This document shows positions 15,962 to 24,658 of a stretch of DNA of 57,886 nucleotides, piece by piece. The notes under the pieces were generated by a model. That model was given only the letters and a program-made list of their open reading frames with translations. It was not told the origin of the DNA and made no database searches. The DNA lies in contig CAZENQ010000010.1 of assembly GCA_964513655.1 (NCBI GenBank), positions 1 to 57,886 on the forward strand. The letters run 5' to 3'. The stretch's first letter is position 1, and every line of letters starts with the position of its first letter. The translations under genes and the position numbers were made by a program. This stretch comes from G020350405 sp964513655 (GTDB taxonomy: Bacteria; Planctomycetota; Phycisphaerae; Sedimentisphaerales; Anaerobacaceae).

Positions 15962-16633
15962 GTGAGTAGTCGTTCTGGGTACGAGCAGTTAGTGCTGCTG
16001 GCATACAAGCAGCTAATCACATTGTACATGCGATACGCGCTCCTGACGTGTTTTAAATATACCAACAGCAAGATAATTGCCGAAAAAATATTACTGTATA
16101 CATTTCTCACCATATACAGGCTTATCGAGAATCTTGAACATATCGAGGAAGTGGGCCAGACAATAGATAAGCTGATTGATATAATAAGTTCAGACATGGT
16201 GCCAGAGCAACCACGGGGCGATGAGAAACAAGATTCAGAAACGTCTGCAATGCTCTTGGCGGACAAAAGGACCCAGGATTTGGCAACTGCCCTCAACATG
16301 CTTGATACGATGTCCCGACAAATGCTTATACTTCATTATGTTGAAATGCTAAGCACAAAGGAGATATCCCTACTGTACAATAAGTCCATTAAAGAAACCA
16401 GATTGGAAATATGTGAAGCAGAAAACGTTTTCAAAAAGCACCTGTCTGAACTCTGGAAACGTCCGGATGCGTTATCGGGGAGTGGCCCGGCTTCGTGGAT
16501 GTCTGAACTGGAGGACGTTGTAGACTTGAAGTTAAGGGAGCAGATGGCAGGAGTTATATTGGAGCACTTGGCGGATCTCCCTAAACACGCATCCAAAATA
16601 CAGAAATACCTGAATCTCTACAACTCCCGGTAG
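15962..16633 (+). CDS. Divergent sigma-70-like (ECF-type) factor
   Basis: The 223-residue protein starts with GTG (MSSRSGYEQLVLL). Residues ~1-60 resemble sigma region 2 (YEQLVLLAYKQLITLYMRYA, then AEKILLYTFLTIYRLIENL). Residues ~108-165 resemble region 4: a DTMSRQMLILHYVEMLSTKE helix followed by ISLLYNKSIKETRLEICEAE, the helix-turn-helix that reads the -35 box. About 55 residues follow, which is longer than a minimal ECF factor. Similarity is by pattern, not strong motif, so a related regulator is possible. It lies next to the RHS tip array and may control it (speculative). Confidence 0.6.
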   Translation: MSSRSGYEQLVLLAYKQLITLYMRYALLTCFKYTNSKIIAEKILLYTFLTIYRLIENLEHIEEVGQTIDKLIDIISSDMVPEQPRGDEKQDSETSAMLLADKRTQDLATALNMLDTMSRQMLILHYVEMLSTKEISLLYNKSIKETRLEICEAENVFKKHLSELWKRPDALSGSGPASWMSELEDVVDLKLREQMAGVILEHLADLPKHASKIQKYLNLYNSR

Positions 16634-16821
16634 TGTCTGTTGACAATTTCATTGCTCTGGTCGCGCACCCTGTAATATTTAGGCCGGATGATCCACCTTG
16701 TGTCTACAGCTATTTGCAGCCTATTCGCGAAACACGTCTTCTTGCATTTGCTCCTGACCCTTTAAGGCATCTGCAGGGGGGTAGTACCAGGGGACGCAAA
16801 GGTAGTAACTACTGGGTGTGA

Positions 16822-16965
16822 TTGTCGAACATTTCGCCGGCGTAGAGCAGGGAGGTAGAAGCATTGGCGGGTGAGAAGTTTAGTACTCGGCCGTAGCCAT
16901 CGTAATTGTAGCTTGCGGTTATGTCGCCGGCAGTGTCGGCGAGGTGCAGAATCTCTGTTTATTTA
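16822..16965 (-). pseudogene. RHS core stub at the left end of the tip array (stub A)
   Basis: Read on the minus strand, this encodes the core segment HLADTAGDITASYNYDGYGR then LNFSPANAST and LLYAGEMFDN. It then breaks off (HTQ-stop) before LRARYY and carries no tip. Its upstream end is the shared junction TCTGTTTATTTA (plus-strand orientation, 16954-16965). It marks the left boundary of the array. Between the sigma-like gene and this stub (16634-16821) I see no supported gene. Confidence 0.75.
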
Positions 16966-17043
16966 CTTGCTATGGGGCAGAAAATAGGGATAATAGTGCT
17001 GAAATGGTTGGCAAGTAATGAGCTGGCAGAAAAGGGGATAATT

Positions 17044-17637
17044 ATGAAAAAGATAATAGGCTTAATAGTGGCTGTGGTTGTAATCTGGGGCGCACTTAAA
17101 ATAATGGGTATTGGCGTTTCTGTCTCACCATCGCCTGATAAAGAAAAAGCACCAGGAGCAACAGGCGAGTACCTGTCGAATGACTACAAATTCTGGACAT
17201 ATAAAGATATTATAGGCTTCTCCTTGCCTAAAAGAGCGAGCGAGATACGTCACGAAAAATACCTGGTAACTCATATGAAGGCTTCGGATATATTTCGAGA
17301 CAATTTATCTACCCATTATGTATATTGTTGGGTGGTGGCAAGTTTAGAGGAAGAAGATTTTGATATGTTGGTCGAAAATTATGAACTGGAAAAGACGCCA
17401 AATTTATTAAAATCCCGGACGGATATTCTGGAACTTTACGAAGATGTATCTTTTGCAAATTGGGACATCGACAACAAAACTATTAAGAATGTTTACCTCA
17501 ACGAATCGAGCGACTATGAGGAATATACAGCATGTACTTATAAGGACGGCAAGGTATATATCAAAAAAGTAATCACCTACATAGAATATAGAGACGGAAG
17601 CAAGAGATGGCATTACGAAAAGGTTGGCAGAGAGTGA
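17044..17637 (+). CDS. Small membrane-anchored protein, MKK family copy A (putative RHS partner)
   Basis: The start at 17044 (MKKIIGLIVAVVVIWGALK) follows AAAAGGGGATAATT. The protein is one N-terminal transmembrane helix plus a soluble domain of ~150 residues with the family pattern DIIGFSLPKRASEI, YCWVVASLEEEDFDMLV, KTPNLLKSRTDIL, YEEYTACTYKDGKVYIKKV and KRWHYEK. The same pattern recurs at 24659 and 27559. I do not recognise a named family. It runs head-on into the orphan tip at 17806, as copy F does into the full-length RHS gene, which carries the same kind of tip. It is therefore a candidate immunity or accessory protein for that tip (inference). Confidence 0.75.
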   Translation: MKKIIGLIVAVVVIWGALKIMGIGVSVSPSPDKEKAPGATGEYLSNDYKFWTYKDIIGFSLPKRASEIRHEKYLVTHMKASDIFRDNLSTHYVYCWVVASLEEEDFDMLVENYELEKTPNLLKSRTDILELYEDVSFANWDIDNKTIKNVYLNESSDYEEYTACTYKDGKVYIKKVITYIEYRDGSKRWHYEKVGRE

Positions 17638-17720
17638 TAGCAGTTGCCGTTTCCACAGAACATGGCTGCATTGAAGTTAGTGCTGTTATGCAAAAAGGAT
17701 TATGAGGCACTTATAAAAAA

Positions 17721-17757
17721 GGCGGGGAGGATCTGAAAGCTGCGTGTTATCTCCGCC
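17721..17757. terminator. Hairpin between convergent genes (putative bidirectional terminator)
   Basis: GGCGGGGAG (17721-17729) and CTCCGCC (17751-17757) can pair around a ~20-base loop. The same structure recurs at 28239-28275 between the other copy of this convergent gene pair, so the hairpin travels with the module. Confidence 0.5.
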
Positions 17758-17805
17758 AGTTTGTGGTAGTTTTCCTAAATCGCGGTCATTTTTGTCCTTA
17801 GTAGA

Positions 17806-18654
17806 TTAGTCTTGATCCTTGCCCCACTTCCAAACCGGGGTTCCCCAACCCATCTCGATTCCTGACTTATCTATTGTAAACAGAGGGAAGTCAACATTAA
17901 AACTCATAACCTCAATTATAGGTTTAAAAGAGACGCCGAATCCAGCTGCGACTTTTGCGTTTTCAAACGACGAGCCAGATAACGAGCCAGTAAACCCGGC
18001 TTCAAACGGACCTTTCTTAATAACTGGCGCGGATTTTGAAACGTCGAATGATAAATTTGAAGCAAGGAGATTGTCTAAATCAATTTCGATTGTTGTACCA
18101 AATGTCAAATTTCTAAAATAGTCAGAGCCAGGTGAAATGTCTATGGTTGTAGGATCTGGTTTTCGATTAAAGCTTGTTTTGATTTTAACAACTTTGCTGC
18201 CGCTGGATCTAAAGAATGTTATGTCTACGTTAGGCCAAAGTTCAAGATGGGGAGCGCTTCCGAAGGGCAAGGACAAGTTTATATCACCTTGGGGATACCC
18301 AGCACCGGTGAAGAGTGAGAAAAGTGCAGATGCAATGATTGCCCCAGCAGAAACAGCCTTGATTATGCTCTTCGCCCTTTCATAGTATCTCCACATGATT
18401 GCACTCTTACGTGTTCTCATATACAGCAGTTTGGCGTGAGTCCAGAGCGTGCCAATCAAATAACCGAGGGCAAACATGAATTCTCCACTTGGGTCAACAT
18501 TCATAATTGGATTGCAGTGGGCGTAGAGGTACTTATGCAGTGACTGTGGGTCTCGGTTGTTTCCGGCGAAGGGGTCTAAGCGGTTGAATCTGCCGGTTGC
18601 GGGGCTGTAGTAGCGGGCGCGGAGGTAGTAGTGCTGGAGGTCATTGTCGTACAT
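17806..18654 (-). CDS. Orphan RHS C-terminal cassette, tip 5 (same tip type as the full-length RHS)
   Basis: The frame opens inside the RHS core (MYDNDLQHYYLRARYYSPAT), passes RFNRLDPFAGNN and YLYAHCNPIMNVDPSGEF, and continues into a tip of ~220 residues. The core stub continues upstream to the junction at 18776-18787, where an in-frame TAA blocks it, so the cassette has no proper start. The first ~85 tip residues (MFALGYLIGTLWTHAKLLYM and following) and the last ~40 (VMSFNVDFPLFTID, WGTPVWKWGKD) are nearly identical to the full-length RHS tip at 28324, but the middle differs strongly. The tip function is not recognised. Confidence 0.85.
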   Translation of the reverse strand: MYDNDLQHYYLRARYYSPATGRFNRLDPFAGNNRDPQSLHKYLYAHCNPIMNVDPSGEFMFALGYLIGTLWTHAKLLYMRTRKSAIMWRYYERAKSIIKAVSAGAIIASALFSLFTGAGYPQGDINLSLPFGSAPHLELWPNVDITFFRSSGSKVVKIKTSFNRKPDPTTIDISPGSDYFRNLTFGTTIEIDLDNLLASNLSFDVSKSAPVIKKGPFEAGFTGSLSGSSFENAKVAAGFGVSFKPIIEVMSFNVDFPLFTIDKSGIEMGWGTPVWKWGKDQD

Positions 18655-18925
18655 TTCGCCGGCGTAGAGCAGTGCGGTAGATGCGGTGGCGGGGCTGAAG
18701 GTGTGGGCGTTGCCGTAGCCATCATACGCATAACTTTCCGCTATGGCGCCGGCTGAAGCGGCGAGGTGCAGAATCTGTGTTTATTTACTTGCTAAAGCGC
18801 GAGTGAAAAAAAGAGGGGGAAAATCGATGCTTTACAGGCAAGAGATTGCAGGTTTTACAGCTAGACAGAGTTTCTAGTAGAGACCGGTCCGTGAATTGTT
18901 TATTTTAGGGAGCGTGCTAAAAACC

Positions 18926-19927
18926 TTACACTTTTTCGGGACCTGCTGGCGTGGCGAACTTGCGGAAATCTACCTTAAGCTTAATTATGCTTGCCAATAT
19001 AATTGTCATAATAAGGCCAGCTATAGCGAAAGTGAAGACCGGCTGTGGCTTTTGTAGTAGGCACAAATACAATGGGTCATTTATCAGTAGCGATTGCTCC
19101 CCATCGGGGGAGGTTTTGACAACCTTGGGGAACCTCTCCTCATTTTGAATGGCATACGTGTTGCCAAGGGCGTCTTGTGTTCTTAGACCGGCGGCTTTTT
19201 TAGACAAGTTCTTATATTCATTACGAGAAGTGAGTTTAGTTCTTGTCGTCAACTTCCCATTTATGTCAAATACGTGGTGCCGCCAACCCCTTGATATGAG
19301 GGCATGAAGCTGATTATCTGCTATCCAGATGTCAAACAGCCCACCACCGGATTCAACAAAGCAACCTCTGCTAAACTTACCTTGGTTGGTATACACTTGG
19401 ATTCGCTCATAGGCGGGAGAGGCAAGATATACGTTGCCTTTGGCGTCAACTGCTATGCCGCTGAGCTCTCCAAGAGGAAACTGTGTTGTACTCTGGTGGA
19501 ACAAAGTCCTTATCAACAATGGAATTCGAGTCAGGCCTATGCCGCCAAACCACCAAAGGCCGAAGTTTATAATCCAAAGTAACAGGGACAACATTAGCGC
19601 AGTTATCCAGAGCCCAGCGTTAAATGTTTTAATCTTTTCTGAAACTGTGGTTGCGAGTTCTATAACAAGCAGAACCGGGGTAAGGAGAATAACGACAACA
19701 GGAGCAACTGCACATATAAGAACCACAAGGGCGGTCAACCGTGGCAGATGAAGCATGATAAGGCCGATTATGGCTGAGTGCGTTTCGACTACCAAGATAA
19801 TTGCGGCCAGCATAATTGCTGTCTTGAACACCCGGGTTTTGGTGGCTTTTCCGGACTCATACCAGTTTTTCAGATTTTCCGGCGCCTGCCCGCAACGACT
19901 TGCTGTAACTAGCAGCTTTTCTAGCAT
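18926..19927 (-). CDS. Membrane protein with NHL-like extracytoplasmic domain, putative partner of tip 4
   Basis: The likely start is the Met at 19927 (MLEKLLVTASRCGQAPENL); a longer frame reaches 19978. Three to four hydrophobic helices in the first ~150 residues (TAIMLAAIILVVETHSAIIG, LVVLICAVAPVVVILL, LWITALMLSLLLWIINF) are followed by a soluble part. That part has NHL/beta-propeller-like strands (LGELSGIAVDAKGNVYLASP, ERIQVYTNQGKFSRG, HHVFDINGKL), and a last helix (FTFAIAGLIMTIILASII) ends the protein. It lies directly downstream of tip 4 on the same strand, the usual place of an immunity gene. Function is inferred from position only. Confidence 0.65.
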   Translation of the reverse strand: MLEKLLVTASRCGQAPENLKNWYESGKATKTRVFKTAIMLAAIILVVETHSAIIGLIMLHLPRLTALVVLICAVAPVVVILLTPVLLVIELATTVSEKIKTFNAGLWITALMLSLLLWIINFGLWWFGGIGLTRIPLLIRTLFHQSTTQFPLGELSGIAVDAKGNVYLASPAYERIQVYTNQGKFSRGCFVESGGGLFDIWIADNQLHALISRGWRHHVFDINGKLTTRTKLTSRNEYKNLSKKAAGLRTQDALGNTYAIQNEERFPKVVKTSPDGEQSLLINDPLYLCLLQKPQPVFTFAIAGLIMTIILASIIKLKVDFRKFATPAGPEKV

Positions 19928-20221
19928 GCAAAGTCTCCGCTTCGCGGCGACGTGACACTGAGGCAAGCGGAAGAACAAGAGTAAATGCCGCCAAGATTAT
20001 GTATAGTTAACTTTCGCATTTTTTAGCAAGGAAAACCTTATGAAACAAGTAGATAAACGCCGCTTTGTATTTTATGCATGTGTGGTAAAACCCTCGAACA
20101 TGTCAAAAATAACCCGACCGTCGCCAACTCGACCCTTCAGAGCAAATTGCCCAAGTTAACACATTGTCAAAAGTGCGAAAGTCAACTGTATATGTAATAA
20201 ATCTGTTTCGAGAGGTCAAGA

Positions 20222-20283
20222 GAAAAAAACATCGGGGTTTTTTCCCACACGAAGTAGATTGCGACCTCTAGGGAGGTCGCAAT
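20222..20283 (-). terminator. Strong hairpin downstream of tip 4
   Basis: ATTGCGACCTC (20258-20268) pairs perfectly with GAGGTCGCAAT (20273-20283) around a TAGG loop, an 11-bp stem. On the minus strand it is followed by GGG-A6-CCC and a T7 run (20222-20228), so it could end transcription from tip 4. The rest of 19928-20334 contains no gene I can support. Confidence 0.5.
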
Positions 20284-20334
20284 TGGGCTTACTATGACAC
20301 CCTGCAAATTGGGGCACGATGCTAGTAATCAAGG

Positions 20335-21240
20335 TCAAAAGTCCACTGTGTAATCTGGACTTCTCTGTTTCGCCTTTGTCCTACTATATGAGATGAGGAG
20401 CCCTCTGCCTAGTGAGACAGCCGCTCCCCAAGTGAAACCAAACACACTGAAATCGTCGGCGAAGTGGAAATTGAAAATGAGCCGCGCGCCTATACTGTGA
20501 TGACTGATAGCCTGCGTTGCCGCGTTTCTAAAGGCGGTAATTTCTGAGCCAGGTGTTCCAGGTGGAAATAGGAACATGTCTGTATAGAACTGACCGATAA
20601 CAGTGTCAATTTTGTTCTTTAGTGCTGTTAGAAGTTGGCTGCCTGGCAGGGTAATTGTGTTGCTCCAGCCTCTCGTATACTGCTCTGAATCCCGAACACC
20701 CCAGAGCACGCCTCCAAAAATGCCTCCTTGTAGGGACACACCTGCCCCTCCCATCCAGCCACCAGTCAACCCAGAGATATCAAACGTGGCAGACTTGCTC
20801 CAGTCATTGAGAGACCACATCAGTTCCCGAGCTGCCACGAGCCCCCCTCCCATGAAAGCTGTGACCTTACCGAGACCGAAGGTAATGGCACCACCAAGAC
20901 CCGCGACACCCACGGTGGGAAGTGCTGCCGACAGCAATTTTTGCACCAATGTTCTCGGCAAGAAGAAACTTGCGGCTTTGGCGATGTACGGCGCCAGTTT
21001 CGGCATGACCATGTTGCTGAGAATTGAGCTGATAACCATGCTTTGTAGCATACCAACGAGGGTGAATTGTCCGGTCGGATCAGTTCCGTTAACCGGATTA
21101 CAATGGGCGTAGAGGTATTTGTGGAGTGACTGCGGGTCGCGGTTATTGCCGGCGAATGGGTCGGAGCGGTTGAATCTGCCGGTTGCGGGGCTGTAGTAGC
21201 GGGCGCGGAGGTAGTAGTGCTGGAGGTTATTGTCGTACAT
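20335..21240 (-). CDS. Orphan RHS C-terminal cassette, tip 4
   Basis: The frame begins in the core (MYDNNLQHYYLRARYY), passes RFNRSDPFAGNNRDPQSLHK and ends the core at NGTDPTGQF. The tip is ~235 residues, glycine- and hydrophobic-rich: a first hydrophobic helix (VGMLQSMVISSILSNMVM), LGGAITFGLGKVTAFMGGG, a beta-rich GGWMGGAGVSLQGGIFGGVL, and a C-terminal GFTWGAAVSLGRGLLISYSR. This suggests a membrane-active or pore-type tip, but no known toxin motif is visible. The core stub upstream (21241-21344) is degenerate, replaced by GTAAATG/GTAGATG-like repeats. The cassette has no start of its own. Confidence 0.8.
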   Translation of the reverse strand: MYDNNLQHYYLRARYYSPATGRFNRSDPFAGNNRDPQSLHKYLYAHCNPVNGTDPTGQFTLVGMLQSMVISSILSNMVMPKLAPYIAKAASFFLPRTLVQKLLSAALPTVGVAGLGGAITFGLGKVTAFMGGGLVAARELMWSLNDWSKSATFDISGLTGGWMGGAGVSLQGGIFGGVLWGVRDSEQYTRGWSNTITLPGSQLLTALKNKIDTVIGQFYTDMFLFPPGTPGSEITAFRNAATQAISHHSIGARLIFNFHFADDFSVFGFTWGAAVSLGRGLLISYSRTKAKQRSPDYTVDF

Positions 21241-21457
21241 TTCGCCGGCGTAGAGCAGTGCGGTAGATGGGTAAATGCGTAGATGAGTAAATGTGCAGGT
21301 GAGTCAATGGGGTGAAGGTGGGGTGGAAGGGGAGGTGGGGAAAATCTGTTTATTTACTGGTCAAAAAGCAAAAAAAGATATGCAAGTAGAAGGGTTCTAA
21401 GTGAGTTTAGAATTTATTGGCGGATGGAGTCTTTGGTAGTGATAAGGGATAAGAGTT

Positions 21458-21931
21458 TTATTTGTCAAGTTTAGGCGTAGGATATTTTGAGCGCTGTTCG
21501 TCAAACTCTGCTTTGGAAAAGTGTTTACTCCAAGCGTAATACTTACTCTTGAGAGGTTCCAAGTCTTCCTTGTTCCAAGAAAAAATCTGTCTTAAGGATT
21601 CTTCAAGGACCGCTTTTAAAGTCGCATGGTCCAAAGAGCATTTTTGACCCGGAGGATATTTTAACCAACGTGTATTGTTATCATAATCATCTATATACCA
21701 CGAGCATCGAATAAGTATTGCATTTTGACCAGACCTTTCGATCTCTATTTGCCCACTTCCACCTTTGGGATGTTGGAACATAAAAGTCCATCCAGGACCT
21801 TCATGATAGTACCTTTCTATCATCAGGTTGTGAATTTGAGCAAACTCCTCTAGAACGGTTGCTATTCTATTGAAGAACCTTTCCAACTTGGGGAGTTCCT
21901 TTTCTTTCCACTTAGGGTTTCCGTTAGGCAT
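21458..21931 (-). CDS. Putative immunity protein for tip 3 (paralogue of the tip 2 partner)
   Basis: A 157-residue soluble protein (MPNGNPKWKEKELPKLERFF) located 224 bases downstream of tip 3 on the same strand. It is clearly paralogous to the 157-residue protein at 23193. Both begin MPNG(N/D)P(K/D)W, share YYH(E/Q)G(P/N)GWTF, a C-SLxxxxLxxVL segment, a SW(N/R)KEDL helix and end KYPTPK. Their associated tips (tip 3 and tip 2) are also related to each other. Matching paralogy of tip and neighbour is strong evidence for a toxin-immunity relation. The family is not one I recognise by name. Confidence 0.78.
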   Translation of the reverse strand: MPNGNPKWKEKELPKLERFFNRIATVLEEFAQIHNLMIERYYHEGPGWTFMFQHPKGGSGQIEIERSGQNAILIRCSWYIDDYDNNTRWLKYPPGQKCSLDHATLKAVLEESLRQIFSWNKEDLEPLKSKYYAWSKHFSKAEFDEQRSKYPTPKLDK

Positions 21932-22155
21932 ATCATAGTCCTAAGATTAGCCTACTGGCATAGCGATACTGTTCTAAGTACACAGGTGCCTTCATGTCCA
22001 TATGTTATTTTGTAACTAATATATATGATTTGTCAATTGCTAAATTGTATTTATTGGGAAAATCTTGCAGAATAATAAACAATTTGATGAAAGAAGCCGT
22101 ATATTTTAAGCAGTTCTCTTGCTGTCGAACATAGTTGGATGAGGCATAAATATTA

Positions 22156-22893
22156 TCAAGGTCCCGGCCTTCTTCCTTTTGGTAGTGGTATGGGCCCGAT
22201 TATAGTTCCCTTGCCACCTGATCCAAAAGCAAAGAACAGCTGCGTTCCTCCACCTGGCATACCCCACATAGGAGGCACAATCCCACCGTATGTCGGTCCA
22301 AAACCTTTTCTGGGCCATACGATGTACACAGCGTTTCTCGGAGGTCCTGGTAAAGCTAAAAACCATTTAGCCATCCAGCCTGTCGGATATGGGTCTAGTG
22401 TGGCCCATCTTCCAGGCAATAACCCTCGCAATAATAGACTCCCAGCGTATGCAAGAAAGCTATAGTGGAGGAATATCATGTTCATTCGGTCAAGTTTAAA
22501 TCTGTCTCGGAGATTCCGTAGCTCCTGTGATATTCGCCTAAATGCATCTTCGAGTGAGATAGCCCCTGCTTCTATCAAGGCAGCAATTGAGGCCACTATG
22601 GCATCGGCAACACTTTGACTGGCTTGTCGCCATGCTGGATTTAATACAGTCGTTGCGAGTAATATAAACACGAAAGCCATTATGGCTACAGTTACATTTA
22701 ACTCGATGATCTTGACCATCGTACCACTTGGGTCAATGTTGTTGACGGGGTTGCAGTGTGCGTAGAGGTATTTGTGTAGAGACTGCGGGTCGCGGTTGTT
22801 TCCGGCGAATGGGTCCATGCGGTTGAACCGTCCGGTTGCGGGGCTGTAGTATCGTGCGCGGAGGTAGTAGTGCTGGAGGTTATTGTCGAACAT
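22156..22893 (-). CDS. Orphan RHS C-terminal cassette, tip 3 (HYD1-like ADP-ribosyltransferase candidate)
   Basis: Core MFDNNLQHYYLRARYY to NNIDPSGTM, then a ~185-residue tip. The tip starts with a transmembrane-like helix (VTVAIMAFVFILLATTVL), an amphipathic helix region, and then a catalytic-looking part. That part has LHYSFLAYAGSLLLRGLL, ATLDPYPTGWMAKW, NAVYIVWPRKGF, GGGTQLFFAFGSGG and GPIPLPKG. The order H-Y-S ... G ... Y-x-TG resembles the HYD1-type ADP-ribosyltransferase toxins of polymorphic systems, and tip 2 preserves the same residues. No initiation signals of its own; an in-frame TAA lies at the junction 23015-23026. Confidence 0.75.
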   Translation of the reverse strand: MFDNNLQHYYLRARYYSPATGRFNRMDPFAGNNRDPQSLHKYLYAHCNPVNNIDPSGTMVKIIELNVTVAIMAFVFILLATTVLNPAWRQASQSVADAIVASIAALIEAGAISLEDAFRRISQELRNLRDRFKLDRMNMIFLHYSFLAYAGSLLLRGLLPGRWATLDPYPTGWMAKWFLALPGPPRNAVYIVWPRKGFGPTYGGIVPPMWGMPGGGTQLFFAFGSGGKGTIIGPIPLPKGRRPGP

Positions 22894-23192
22894 TTCGCCG
22901 GCGTAGAGCAGGGATGTAGAAGCATTGGCGGGTGAGAAGTTTAGTACTCGGCCGTAGCCATCGTAATTGTAGCTTGCGGTTATGTCGCCGGCAGTGTCGG
23001 CGAGGTGCGGAATCTCTGTTTATTTATTTGTGGAAGAGCAAAAAAAGACATGGAAGTAGGACATCAGATAAACTCCTTCTTCCATTTGACATTACCCTCT
23101 CTTCCCAGAATGCGACTAAACCAAGCCATCTTGTGTCCCCATATCGCACTAAAAGAACAACCATATCATCCAGTATACCATAGGTGATTTGT

Positions 23193-23666
23193 TTAATCAA
23201 TCTTGGGAGTCGGATATTTCTCAAACTCACGATTGAATTCTTCCTTAGACATTTTTTTCCATTCTTTATATTTACCAACAGTTGGTGCCAGATCCTCTTT
23301 TCGCCAGGAAAGCACAAGTTTTAGGTGTCGTGTTAAGACTTCTAGTAAGACCGATTCTTCTAAAGAACATTTCTCAATTTCTGTATGCTTCGAGTACAAA
23401 GTGCATGTATCATAGTCAGCTATTTGCCATACTGCCCAGATTCCTACTATTTCTTCTTCACTTGACAACTTTGACAATTTTATTCCGGCTCGCCCGCCGC
23501 TATAATGTCGAAAACGGAAAGTCCAGCCATTGCCCTGATGATAATATTTATCGATTATTAAATTATAAGATTCTGCAAAATCTTCGAGAATTCCAGATAT
23601 CTTACCAAAAAATTCTTCCAGTTTAGGGTATTCCTTCTTACCCCAATCAGGGTCTCCATTTGGCAT
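23193..23666 (-). CDS. Putative immunity protein for tip 2
   Basis: A 157-residue soluble protein (MPNGDPDWGKKEYPKLEEFF) that starts only 19 bases after the stop of tip 2, with AAAGGAG as ribosome site, so the two are co-transcribed. It is paralogous over its whole length to the protein at 21458, which follows the related tip 3. Conserved features are YYHQGNGWTF, KCSLEESVLLEVL, SWRKEDLAP and the KYPTPK end. It would bind and neutralise the tip in the cytoplasm (inference from the standard logic of polymorphic toxins). Confidence 0.8.
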   Translation of the reverse strand: MPNGDPDWGKKEYPKLEEFFGKISGILEDFAESYNLIIDKYYHQGNGWTFRFRHYSGGRAGIKLSKLSSEEEIVGIWAVWQIADYDTCTLYSKHTEIEKCSLEESVLLEVLTRHLKLVLSWRKEDLAPTVGKYKEWKKMSKEEFNREFEKYPTPKID

Positions 23667-23685
23667 TTTTTAACTCCTTTAATTA

Positions 23686-24447
23686 TCACCAGACAAATTT
23701 GCCTTTGGGTATTAGTATGGGACCAAACACCGTCCCAAATCCGCCAGAACCATTACCAAACATATATTGATAACCGCCACCTTCCATGTATCTTCCCGCA
23801 TAATCAAGAACCGGACTTACTTCACTCTCGTTAGTCGGTTCAAATCCCGCCTTCGGCCAAACAATGTATACAGCAGTTGGCGGATTAACATGTAGTATTG
23901 CAAGTCTGTACTTTGCAGTCCAGCCTGTCAAGTAAATATTTCTCGTGGCAAATGACCCATACGGTGGGTTTTGTACAGCATCTCGTAGGCCACGACCAAG
24001 TAGTGATATCGCATGCCTTTTGTAGCTATAATGCAGGTATACCTCTTTTCTACGACTTCGGGGTAGCCTTCTAACCAAGTCTCTTGCAGCATCGAATACC
24101 TGTTTCAAACTCATGGCCATCGCTGCTGCCAGGGCAAATAGTAATTTTATCTGGCGTTCAGCTGCATCTTCTACCATACCTCGAAGCGCAGGATTTGCTA
24201 CATAAGCAACGGCAATGACGGCAAAGAGTACTGCAACAATTGACCAAGTACTCATCGTATCAACCAGTGCCATATTGCCAGTCGGATCAATTCCGTTAAC
24301 CGGGTTACCATGTGCGTAGAGGTATTTGTGTAGTGACTGCGGGTCGCGGTTGTTTCCGGCGAATGGGTCGGTTCTGTTGAATCTGCCGGTTGCGGGGCTG
24401 TAGTAGCGCGCGCGGAGGTAGTAGTGCTGGAGGTCATTGTCGTACAT
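23686..24447 (-). CDS. Orphan RHS C-terminal cassette, tip 2 (HYD1-like ADP-ribosyltransferase candidate)
   Basis: Core MYDNDLQHYYLRARYY to NGIDPTGNM, then a ~190-residue tip. The tip starts with a transmembrane-like helix (WSIVAVLFAVIAVAYVANPA), then helices, then YLHYSYKRHAISLLGRGLRD, FATRNIYLTGWTAKYRLAI, AVYIVWPKAGFEPT, GGGYQYMFGNGSGG and GPILIPKG. The HYS and YLTG positions match tip 3 and the HYD1 ADP-ribosyltransferase pattern (HYT ... G ... Y[LF]T). The core stub continues to the junction at 24569-24580 with an in-frame TAA. It is followed by its candidate immunity gene after 19 bases. Confidence 0.77.
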   Translation of the reverse strand: MYDNDLQHYYLRARYYSPATGRFNRTDPFAGNNRDPQSLHKYLYAHGNPVNGIDPTGNMALVDTMSTWSIVAVLFAVIAVAYVANPALRGMVEDAAERQIKLLFALAAAMAMSLKQVFDAARDLVRRLPRSRRKEVYLHYSYKRHAISLLGRGLRDAVQNPPYGSFATRNIYLTGWTAKYRLAILHVNPPTAVYIVWPKAGFEPTNESEVSPVLDYAGRYMEGGGYQYMFGNGSGGFGTVFGPILIPKGKFVW

Positions 24448-24658
24448 TTCGCCGGCGTAGAGCAGTGCGGTAGCTGCGTTGGCGGGGCTGAAGGTATGGG
24501 CGTTGCCGTAGGGGTGGTAGGCGAAGTTGGCGGTTATAGCGCCGAAGGAATGAGCGAGGTGCAGAATATCTGTTTATTTACTTGCTATGGGGCAAAATAT
24601 AGGGATAATAGCGCTGAAATGTTTAGCGAGTAATGGGCCAGCAGAAAAGGGGATAATT

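Noticed and set aside
16633..16821. 62-codon GTG frame overlapping the stop of the sigma-like gene
   Set aside because: The overlap suggests coupling, but the sequence shows no family motif and no ribosome site, and it ends at the decayed core stub.
22139..22465. Plus-strand frame over the 3' end of tip 3
   Set aside because: The minus-strand frame has the motifs shared with tip 2; the plus frame is its complement.
24587..24658. In-frame upstream ATG (MGQNIGII...) as start of MKK copy E
   Set aside because: No ribosome site, and in copy F the equivalent frame ends in TAA before the conserved MKK start, so MKK is the common start.
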